Assembly: GCA_015519985.1 (NCBI GenBank)
Contig: WIAN01000037.1
Coordinates: 1-5,668 of the forward strand
Reading direction: 5' to 3'
DNA length: 5,668 nucleotides
From: Candidatus Woesearchaeota archaeon
Lineage (GTDB): Archaea; Nanobdellota; Nanobdellia; Woesearchaeales; WAPJ01
Made by a program: the position numbers and the translations under genes. Below the pieces are notes generated by a model that worked only from the letters and a program-made list of their open reading frames with translations, searched no databases and was not told the origin of the DNA. Positions 1 through 4,643 of this stretch are shown in pieces; positions within the stretch are counted from its first letter, which is position 1; each line of letters starts with the position of its first letter.

Positions 1-192
1 ACCATAAGATAACATTTCTTCTAAATATTCTCTACCAACAGAATTACGATCTGAAAGCATTAAATTAAACAAAACAGCAGAATTAGCTATAGAAAATTCT
101 CCTTTTTCAATTTGTCTATACAAATCAAAAATACTATTGACAAAATTTTCTCTAACATTTTGTTCTGGAATAATAATCTTTTTTTCTCTCAT
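1..192 (-). CDS. Hypothetical protein, N-terminal part only (cut by window edge)
   Basis: An open frame of 64 codons starts at ATG 190-192 on the minus strand and runs off the left edge without a stop. The visible residues begin MREKKIIIPE and continue as a mostly helical, charged, soluble-looking segment (for example FVNSIFDLYRQIEKGEF at about residues 17-33). There is no signal peptide or membrane segment. I do not recognise the family. No Shine-Dalgarno sequence stands before the ATG, only an A/T-rich stretch. A TATA-like TATAAAAA on the minus strand (about 230-237) lies 38 nt or more upstream of the ATG, so the gene may have its own short-leader promoter. It could also be co-transcribed with the lipoprotein gene 63 nt upstream. 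Codon use is A/T-biased like its neighbours, which supports real coding. Confidence 0.6.
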   Translation of the reverse strand, partial: MREKKIIIPEQNVRENFVNSIFDLYRQIEKGEFSIANSAVLFNLMLSDRNSVGREYLEEMLSYG

Positions 193-229
193 AAAAAAAG
201 GTAAAAAGAATTGTTTTAAAAAAATTTTG

Positions 230-237
230 TTTTTATA
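230..237 (-). promoter_or_regulatory. Candidate TATA box for the truncated minus-strand gene
   Basis: The minus strand reads GGTTATAAAAAC here. An archaeal start site about 25 nt downstream would fall near 207, leaving a leader of about 15 nt before the ATG at 192. The call rests on spacing and sequence only, in a very AT-rich background. Confidence 0.25.
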
Positions 238-255
238 ACCACTATAAAATAAAAA

Positions 256-1152
256 CTATTGTAATTTAACAACAGATAATTCTAAAATATCATCATTAGG
301 ATTAAAAGTTACTGTAATCATTCTTGAAGGTTCTTGTATTACAATAGTATTCTCAGGATCTTCTATAGAAACTGCATTAACATTATAACCTTTACTTCTA
401 AAAGCATTAGCAATATTAGAAGCATCATCATCAGTTAATTTTCTTTCAGACTGATATTTTAAATAAGTCAAAGTATCTGTTTGTTCTCCAAAAGAAATTA
501 AATGTAAAGTACCAACAACACTTTCTAAAATATTTTTAAATTCTTTATCGTATTTTTCAGCATCACCAAAAGGAACAACATCTTGATAATTACTGCTTTC
601 ACCATTACTATTATCATTTCCGTTATATTCATTATCAATTCCTTCATTACTATTTTTTTCAACATATTGTTCTAAATTTACAAGAGTATACTTTTCACCA
701 TTAATATTTTGAACAATAACATTTAAAGTCAAATCGTCATATTCTTTATCGCTGTTTTTTTCATATTCAACAGAATAAAATTTGTCAATTACAAAATTTC
801 CAAAACCAAAAGAAGAAGTAGATTCAGAAACTTTCTCATAACCACACTTTTCAATTTTATCTAAAAAATACTTTTTAGCATTACTAAAATCATCTCCTTT
901 AACATAGTAAAGCAAAGAAACAGAAAAACCATAATCATCAGATTCACTATGATAAAAACCTCTAACATAATTTTCTGGCTTACCAATACAACTAATATCT
1001 TTTCCAGAAACTTCTTTAAAATTCAAAAAACCATAAGGAGTTAAAAAACCATTAGCAGAATTGTCAATAGGCATAACAGGAAACTTACTGCATGAAGAAA
1101 CAAAAAAAACAACAACAATCAAAAGTAACATTAAAAAATATTCTTTCTTCAT
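256..1152 (-). CDS. Predicted two-domain lipoprotein, function unknown
   Basis: The product has 298 residues. It starts with a signal sequence (MKKEYF, then a hydrophobic core at about residues 6-18) ending in a lipobox V-S-S-C with the cysteine at residue 21. It should therefore be exported and lipid-anchored on the outer face of the membrane. Residues 22-165 form one globular region with a cysteine pair (C55 and C103) that could form a disulfide outside the cell. Residues about 166-193 are a low-complexity linker rich in N, G, S, D and E. Residues about 194-298 form a second small mixed alpha/beta domain. I chose ATG 1150-1152 because GAGGTGG lies 6 nt upstream. A TTG five codons earlier (1165-1167) overlaps that ribosome site and would put RWFF before the signal peptide. 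I do not recognise either domain. A substrate-binding or sensing role is only a guess. Confidence 0.75.
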   Translation of the reverse strand: MKKEYFLMLLLIVVVFFVSSCSKFPVMPIDNSANGFLTPYGFLNFKEVSGKDISCIGKPENYVRGFYHSESDDYGFSVSLLYYVKGDDFSNAKKYFLDKIEKCGYEKVSESTSSFGFGNFVIDKFYSVEYEKNSDKEYDDLTLNVIVQNINGEKYTLVNLEQYVEKNSNEGIDNEYNGNDNSNGESSNYQDVVPFGDAEKYDKEFKNILESVVGTLHLISFGEQTDTLTYLKYQSERKLTDDDASNIANAFRSKGYNVNAVSIEDPENTIVIQEPSRMITVTFNPNDDILELSVVKLQ

Positions 1153-1158
1153 AAAAAA

Positions 1159-1165
1159 CCACCTC
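1159..1165 (-). promoter_or_regulatory. Shine-Dalgarno site GAGGTGG deciding the lipoprotein start
   Basis: The minus strand reads GAGGTGG, then six T, then ATG (1150-1152). This is a strong match to the archaeal anti-SD at ideal spacing. It excludes the in-frame TTG at 1165-1167, which is part of the site's own sequence. Confidence 0.8.
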
Positions 1166-1218
1166 AAAAAAGCAGTTATAAAAAAAATAATTTTATTAAT
1201 ATTATATTGTTTTCAAAA

Positions 1219-1226
1219 TTTATAAA
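1219..1226 (-). promoter_or_regulatory. Candidate TATA box TTTATAAA for the lipoprotein gene
   Basis: TTTATAAA is self-complementary, so strand is assigned from position. A minus-strand start about 25 nt downstream (near 1197) gives a leader of about 45 nt that keeps the Shine-Dalgarno site. A closer TATAA (about 1176-1180) would start transcription inside or after that site and is less likely. The same octamer occurs in other intergenic regions of this window. Confidence 0.35.
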
Positions 1227-1266
1227 ATTTTACAATTTTTTAGCTAAAAAACTAAAAAAAACAACA

Positions 1267-1280
1267 TATAAATTATATAG
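1267..1280 (+). promoter_or_regulatory. Candidate TATA region for the 90-aa protein and nuclease genes
   Basis: The stretch TATAAATTATATAG lies 35-48 nt before the ATG at 1315. It would place a start near 1295-1300 with a short leader. No Shine-Dalgarno sequence precedes the ATG. The AT-rich background limits confidence. Confidence 0.3.
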
Positions 1281-1314
1281 TAAAAATTAAATTGTAAAAT
1301 AAAAAACTAAAAAT

Positions 1315-1587
1315 ATGTTTTATGAAATATTAGGCATAAGTGCAATAACACTAAACTCATTTTTAAAAAAAGATTACGATTTAAAAGAAAAAATTGCAGA
1401 ATTAATATTCAACGGAGCTATGTATGCAGGTTTATACTCTTTTTTTCATTACAATCAAAATTCTAATGAACTTTTAGCAGAAACATACGATTTTTTAGTA
1501 CCAACGTTATTTTCATTAGCAACAATAACAGATTTTCTAAAAAGAAAAGAAAAAAAATTATATGAAACTTTAGAAGACAAAATATAA
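1315..1587 (+). CDS. Small hypothetical membrane protein
   Basis: The product has 90 residues. It begins with a moderately hydrophobic stretch (about residues 2-17). A basic/acidic segment (KKDYDLKEK) follows, then a hydrophobic aromatic segment (about 29-46, LIFNGAMYAGLYSFF) and a third hydrophobic stretch (about 58-75). The C-terminal tail is strongly charged (KRKEKKLYETLEDK), probably cytosolic. This fits a small two- or three-pass membrane protein, but the segments are weak and membrane association is inferred. I do not recognise a family. No Shine-Dalgarno site precedes the ATG, so initiation may be leaderless or depend on a short A-rich leader. The Cas4-like nuclease starts 39 nt downstream on the same strand, so the two may share a transcript, although a separate promoter between them is possible. 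Confidence 0.6.
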   Translation: MFYEILGISAITLNSFLKKDYDLKEKIAELIFNGAMYAGLYSFFHYNQNSNELLAETYDFLVPTLFSLATITDFLKRKEKKLYETLEDKI

Positions 1588-1597
1588 CAACAATAAA

Positions 1598-1605
1598 TTT
1601 AAATA
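1598..1605 (+). promoter_or_regulatory. Candidate TATA-like box for leaderless nuclease mRNA
   Basis: TTTAAATA lies about 25 nt before the nuclease ATG at 1627, the usual distance from an archaeal TATA centre to the transcription start. No Shine-Dalgarno site lies before that ATG. A leaderless transcript beginning at or near the ATG would explain both facts. Confidence 0.3.
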
Positions 1606-1626
1606 AAAAATAAAAATTCTAAAATT

Positions 1627-2505
1627 ATGTTATTTTCAGTAACAGAATTATCATCTTACGATTATTGTAAAAGAAAATTCTATTTACAAAAAAGATATAA
1701 TTTAAAAGAACCAATAAAACCAGCATTAATATTAGGAACAATAAAACATTCTACATTCGAAGAATTTACAAAAAAAGAAAAAAACATAATAAAAAAATTA
1801 GAAGAAAAAAATTACGATTTAGAAAGTTTAAAATATTTTTTTTATGAAGAATATTTAAAAATATTAAAAAACAACATTATAAAAAATAAAGAAAAATTAT
1901 TTGATTTTAACATATCAATAGAAGAAGCTTATGAAAAAAGTAAAAAAATATTTTTAGCAGACAGCAATCTAAGAGCAAAAATATTTTACAATACAAAAAA
2001 AACATTAGAAGAAAAAAAAGAAAAAACAACAATAGAAGAAATATACAATAATTTAAACCCAAAAATAATTTCAGAAAAGAAAATAATATTAGAAAAATAC
2101 AACTTGAAAGGAATAATAGACAGAATACTATTAGAAGAAAAAGAAGACAAAAAAATAATAAGAGTATACGAATTCAAATCAGGAAAAGCACCAAAAAACG
2201 ATGTTTGGAATTCTCACAAAATACAAGTATACTCTTATCTAACATTATTAAAAGAAACAACAAAAGAAACAATAATAAAAGAAGGAATAATAAATTATAT
2301 AGATGAAAATAAAGAATTTACAATAAAATACAATCCATTCATAAAAATAGAAGTATTAAAAAAAATAGAAGAACTAAAAGAATTATTAGAAGGAAAAATT
2401 CCAGAAAAAACAACTAACAAAAATAAATGTGCATTGTGCGGTTTAAAAAAAATCTGTTATGATGAAAAAAAACTAAAAGAATTAGAAGAAAAATATAAAA
2501 ATTAA
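1627..2505 (+). CDS. Cas4-family PD-(D/E)XK nuclease with Fe-S cluster motif
   Basis: This 292-residue protein has the full Cas4/RecB-type nuclease signature. An N-terminal cysteine (C14) sits in SSYDYCKRKFYL. H41 sits in GTIKHSTFEE. The acidic residue is D165 in GIIDR, and the core is E182-F-K184 in YEFKSGK. Q200-x3-Y204 forms the QxxxY motif. Three more cysteines, C268-x2-C271-x5-C277, complete the four-cysteine set that holds a [4Fe-4S] cluster in Cas4 enzymes. The family degrades single-stranded DNA ends and, in CRISPR systems, trims pre-spacers. At 292 residues it is longer than typical Cas4 (about 180-200), because of a lysine/glutamate-rich helical insert at about residues 50-150. No cas1, cas2 or CRISPR repeats are nearby, so it is probably a stand-alone Cas4-like nuclease in repair or replication. 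Low G+C (about 19% by hand count over 1681-2280) and heavy Lys content match the host style. Its stop lies 1 nt from the end of the opposing gene. Confidence 0.88.
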   Translation: MLFSVTELSSYDYCKRKFYLQKRYNLKEPIKPALILGTIKHSTFEEFTKKEKNIIKKLEEKNYDLESLKYFFYEEYLKILKNNIIKNKEKLFDFNISIEEAYEKSKKIFLADSNLRAKIFYNTKKTLEEKKEKTTIEEIYNNLNPKIISEKKIILEKYNLKGIIDRILLEEKEDKKIIRVYEFKSGKAPKNDVWNSHKIQVYSYLTLLKETTKETIIKEGIINYIDENKEFTIKYNPFIKIEVLKKIEELKELLEGKIPEKTTNKNKCALCGLKKICYDEKKLKELEEKYKN

Positions 2506-2506
2506 A

Positions 2507-3322
2507 CTATTTTTGTCCATCTAACAATGCTCTGTATCTGTTTATTTCTTCCGCTCTATATTTTTCCTCTTCAATACTATATGCTTCTACAAAAGCCACA
2601 TAATCTCTTATATAATCTCTAATTGTTTCTCCTAGTTTATGTATGCGTATTCCCATGTTTTCAGGATCTAAATTTTTTGATAAAAGAAATTCTCTTATGG
2701 CGAATCCTACAGGTAGTTCTTCTAACTCTTTTAATGATTTGATACTTTCTCTTCTTACAGCTGAGACCTCGTTCTGTTCTCTTTCATAACTATCTAAAGA
2801 TCCATAAACACTTAATATTATTTCGAGCCGGTCTTCATCAGACCCTAAAACCTCGTCAGGACTTTTTCCTGAGCTTTGACAATAATCTGCAATTGTATGA
2901 ATGTAGTTTTCCATTCTTTTCAGGGCTTCTTCTACCTTTTTTTCCATCTTTATAATATTCATCTGTTCTTCAAGTGGTTTTCTTCTAAGTGCAAGTTCAA
3001 CTATAAATTCTAAAGCAGTCCCTTTTCTTCCAAGAATTCTTTCAATTCTTGACTGAGCAAAAGGTGATTGAATAAATTCATCATATTGCTCTTTTAAAGT
3101 ATAAAATCCATCAGCTATAATACCATTAAAAAACATCGCTAAATATTTTGAAGAGTCATATTCTAATTTATCTCCAACAGATTTCATTGTTCGAAGAAAG
3201 ATTTCATTGTTCCTCCTACTCTCATATCTTCTCAATGCATCTCTTACTTTTTGAATGAATGTTTTTTCTGAAGAAACATTAAATACTTCTGCAAGCAGTT
3301 CTAAAAGATTTCCCTCATTCAC
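2507..3322 (-). CDS. Hypothetical helical protein with distinct base composition
   Basis: The product is 271 residues from GTG 3320-3322. I chose this start because GGTGAT, complementary to the archaeal 16S tail, ends 4 nt before it. An in-frame GTG three codons earlier (3329-3331) overlaps that site. The protein reads as all-alpha, soluble and highly charged, with a likely coiled-coil stretch at about residues 114-147 and a Glu/Arg-rich C-terminal helix. It has one cysteine (C148), no signal peptide and no membrane segment. I do not recognise the family or any catalytic motif. G+C over 2521-3300 is about 32% by hand count against about 19% in the adjacent nuclease gene. It uses codons rare in its neighbours, such as CGG and CTC. 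This may reflect horizontal or viral origin, or different selection. It is convergent with the nuclease and diverges from the PRC-barrel operon. Confidence 0.7.
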   Translation of the reverse strand: MNEGNLLELLAEVFNVSSEKTFIQKVRDALRRYESRRNNEIFLRTMKSVGDKLEYDSSKYLAMFFNGIIADGFYTLKEQYDEFIQSPFAQSRIERILGRKGTALEFIVELALRRKPLEEQMNIIKMEKKVEEALKRMENYIHTIADYCQSSGKSPDEVLGSDEDRLEIILSVYGSLDSYEREQNEVSAVRRESIKSLKELEELPVGFAIREFLLSKNLDPENMGIRIHKLGETIRDYIRDYVAFVEAYSIEEEKYRAEEINRYRALLDGQK

Positions 3323-3326
3323 AAGA

Positions 3327-3332
3327 ATCACC
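3327..3332 (-). promoter_or_regulatory. Shine-Dalgarno site GGTGAT deciding a GTG start
   Basis: The minus strand reads AAGGTGATTCTTGTG. GGTGAT matches the complement of the archaeal 16S 3' end, and a 4-nt spacer leads to GTG 3320-3322. The upstream GTG (3329-3331) is built into the site itself and is not a credible start. Confidence 0.65.
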
Positions 3333-3368
3333 TTTTTATAAAACTTTTATTTTTAGTTATTTTAAAAC

Positions 3369-3376
3369 TTTATAAA
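3369..3376 (-). promoter_or_regulatory. Candidate TATA box TTTATAAA for the 271-aa gene
   Basis: The octamer stands about 47 nt upstream of the GTG start. A start site about 25 nt downstream (near 3347) gives a leader of about 25 nt that includes the GGTGAT site. The same octamer at 3335-3342 is too close to the start codon to serve this gene with its ribosome site. Confidence 0.4.
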
Positions 3377-3480
3377 TTTTTTGTTTAGTCACTACTTTTT
3401 AGTTTATACTCTTTTTTACGCATTCTTTTTTTTTTGAATAAATTGAAAATCAAAAACAATAATATTTAAAAATATAAAAC

Positions 3481-3488
3481 TTTATAAA
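3481..3488 (+). promoter_or_regulatory. Candidate TATA box TTTATAAA for the PRC-barrel operon
   Basis: TTTATAAA preceded by A-rich sequence (AAAAC, 3476-3480) would place a plus-strand start near 3510, with a leader of about 50 nt before ATG 3560. The 13-mer AAAACTTTATAAA is identical to the one at 3364-3376 in the same intergenic region. A perfect palindrome overlaps its right edge. Confidence 0.4.
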
Positions 3489-3496
3489 CTAGTTTA
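3485..3496. promoter_or_regulatory. Perfect 12-nt palindrome overlapping the TATA box, candidate operator
   Basis: TAAACTAGTTTA reads the same on both strands. It overlaps the last four bases of the TATA box at 3481-3488. A second palindrome, AGTTTAAACT (3491-3500), overlaps it. A dimeric regulator bound here would block promoter assembly. The octamer-plus-palindrome arrangement is seen directly; the operator role is inferred. Confidence 0.35.
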
Positions 3497-3559
3497 AACT
3501 CTTTAATAGTAAGAATAAACAAATTTTTATGTTTAACAATATTTTGGGGGTTTTTTAAT

Positions 3560-3817
3560 ATGAGCGAAACAAAAACTGGAAAAGCACTTTTAGATCAAAA
3601 AGTAGTAAGTAAATCAGGAAAGATGTTTGGAAAAGTAGCAGATGTAATATTTGAAGCTAAAAGCGGAGAATTAATACATTTAGTATTAAAAGAACCAACA
3701 AGTTATGCTAAAAAATTAGATTTAGAAAGAGATGCTCAAGGAAGATTATTATTGCCATTTTCAGCAGTAGTAGCAATGGAAGATTTAGTTGTTGTAAGTG
3801 AAGAAGACATAATATAA
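3560..3817 (+). CDS. PRC-barrel domain protein
   Basis: The 85-residue product is essentially one PRC-barrel fold (residues about 7-82). The first strands are in KVVSKSGKMFGKVADVIF, followed by GELIHLVLKE, and the closing strands are in LLLPFSAVVAMEDLVVV. The L-P-F-S-A-V turn and the G-K-V-x-D-V motif are typical of small archaeal PRC-barrel proteins. In haloarchaea, PRC-barrel proteins of this kind (CdpB1, CdpB2) form a division complex with SepF at the FtsZ ring. Other members act as protein-interaction or RNA-linked modules, so the exact role here is not fixed. A G-rich site (GGGGG, 3546-3550) precedes the ATG with a 9-nt spacer. The next gene starts 10 nt downstream, so the two are very probably one operon. 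By eye its codons are less A-rich than those of the nuclease gene, which could reflect high expression. Confidence 0.85.
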   Translation: MSETKTGKALLDQKVVSKSGKMFGKVADVIFEAKSGELIHLVLKEPTSYAKKLDLERDAQGRLLLPFSAVVAMEDLVVVSEEDII

Positions 3818-3827
3818 AGGTGGTTTT

Positions 3828-4118
3828 GTGAATAAAAATGCTTTGTATGCAATAATAATAGTATTATTGATAGCTTTAGTTGTTTCTTTGAACTATATTT
3901 TTATTTTGAACTATAAAATGAATTTGAATGAAAAAACACAAAAAGAATTACAGCAAAAAACAGCAGAAGCATATCAAGCAGGAATACAATCGGCAGTAAT
4001 ACAAATATTACAACAAGCATCAACCTGCAAACCAGTACCTTTAACAGCACAAAATACTACTTTAAATTTAATCCCGGTAGAATGTTTGCAACAACAACAG
4101 CAACAAAACAATCAATAA
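3828..4118 (+). CDS. Single-pass membrane protein with Cys pair and poly-Gln tail
   Basis: The 96-residue product starts at GTG 3828-3830, with AGGTGG (3818-3823) 4 nt upstream. The nearby ATG at 3838 is out of frame. After a short positive N-terminus (MNKN), one hydrophobic helix spans about residues 6-28. A Lys/Gln/Glu-rich amphipathic stretch follows (about 31-63, possible coiled coil). Next is a segment with two cysteines (C67 in STCKPVPLT, C86 in LIPVECL), then a tail of six glutamines and NNQ. It is probably anchored with its C-terminus outside, where C67 and C86 could pair. The pattern of a Gln-rich helix, T-C-x-x-V-P-L and V-E-C-L resembles short proteins I associate with Woesearchaeota-type genomes, but I cannot name the family. 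The 10-nt gap to the PRC-barrel gene suggests a shared envelope-related job. Confidence 0.75.
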   Translation: MNKNALYAIIIVLLIALVVSLNYIFILNYKMNLNEKTQKELQQKTAEAYQAGIQSAVIQILQQASTCKPVPLTAQNTTLNLIPVECLQQQQQQNNQ

Positions 4119-4170
4119 AAAAACTTTTTAAAAAATTTTGAATTCTTTAATATTCTTTTCTTTACATTAG

Positions 4171-4177
4171 TTTTTTT
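4171..4177 (+). terminator. Candidate oligo-T terminator after the PRC-barrel operon
   Basis: A run of seven T lies 53 nt after the stop of the 96-aa gene, preceded by other T-rich stretches (from about 4133). Archaeal RNA polymerase stops at such oligo-T tracts without needing a hairpin. T runs are common in this AT-rich window, so the call is weak. Confidence 0.3.
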
Positions 4178-4205
4178 ACCATTTATTTTCTAAATTATAG
4201 AAATA

Positions 4206-4213
4206 TTTATAAA
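4206..4213 (+). promoter_or_regulatory. Candidate TATA box TTTATAAA for the split gene
   Basis: TTTATAAA followed by AAAATAT would place a start near 4235. That leaves a leader of about 18 nt containing a weak Shine-Dalgarno-like AAGTGGT (4244-4250) before ATG 4254. Position and spacing are both good for an archaeal promoter. Confidence 0.45.
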
Positions 4214-4253
4214 AATATGTTGTATTCTATACACTATATTTTGAAGTGGTATT

Positions 4254-4643
4254 ATGGCTTTAAAAGAAATAATCGAAAAAGAAGCAGTTATTATTGAATA
4301 TTATGACGAATTATATTTTAAAATACACACAACAATACCAAAAATATATTATTTTAAAAGAGGAATAAGATATTCTCCTTTTGACAAAGAAAAAACACCA
4401 ATAAATTTCAAAAACAATTTATTTTCAAAAAACAAAAAAGAAGGATATTTACCTATAAAAGGAAACTTTTACATTTACAATTTAAAAAAAGGACATTCTT
4501 TTAAAGAAATATTTAAACTATTATGGAATGATTATTCTCCTTTAAACAGACATTATTTTCCTGAAAACTATTTCATAATAAATTTAAACCCAGAATATTA
4601 TAGAAGAAAAAAAGAAAAAAATCAAAATCTTTCAAAAAATTAA
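4254..4643 (+). CDS. Hypothetical protein, N-terminal half of a split reading frame
   Basis: This frame encodes 129 residues and stops at TAA 4641-4643. It is rich in aromatic residues (many Y and F, for example IEYYDELYFKI and KIYYFKRGIRY). It looks like a mixed alpha/beta soluble protein, with a likely helix in HSFKEIFKLLWNDY at about residues 81-94. It ends in a Lys/Asn-rich tail encoded by A-runs (RRKKEKNQNLSKN), which looks like an interrupted domain boundary and not a natural end. A second open frame in -1 register overlaps it from 4604 and has no start codon of its own. Joined, the two give 244 residues. I do not recognise the family. It has its own TATA box and a weak ribosome site (AAGTGGT). 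I think the true product is the fused protein, or that the gene is broken; a real 129-aa protein is less likely. Confidence 0.6.
   Translation: MALKEIIEKEAVIIEYYDELYFKIHTTIPKIYYFKRGIRYSPFDKEKTPINFKNNLFSKNKKEGYLPIKGNFYIYNLKKGHSFKEIFKLLWNDYSPLNRHYFPENYFIINLNPEYYRRKKEKNQNLSKN

Noticed and set aside
1153..1167. Upstream TTG start for the lipoprotein
   Set aside because: The TTG overlaps the Shine-Dalgarno site of the ATG 15 nt downstream and would spoil the signal peptide N-terminus.
1986..2177. Minus-strand open frame of 63 codons
   Set aside because: It lies wholly inside the Cas4-like nuclease gene, whose catalytic motifs are all in the plus frame, and it has low-complexity F/S/I content typical of the antisense of A-rich coding.
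1588..2600. CRISPR array or cas operon around the Cas4-like gene
   Set aside because: No regularly spaced repeats and no cas1 or cas2 homologue can be seen on either strand in the window.
3426..3435. Ten-T run as a functional terminator
   Set aside because: It lies in the divergent promoter region with no plus-strand gene ending upstream, so there is nothing for it to terminate. It may only be a nucleosome- or promoter-spacing tract.
4119..4150. A-run/T-run hairpin terminator after the 96-aa gene
   Set aside because: The A5/T5 pairing is expected by chance at this composition and contains no G-C pairs to stabilise a stem. Oligo-T termination is the simpler explanation.
4217..4297. Short open frame starting at ATG 4217
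   Set aside because: It overlaps the split gene in another frame, has no ribosome site and gives a 26-residue low-complexity peptide.
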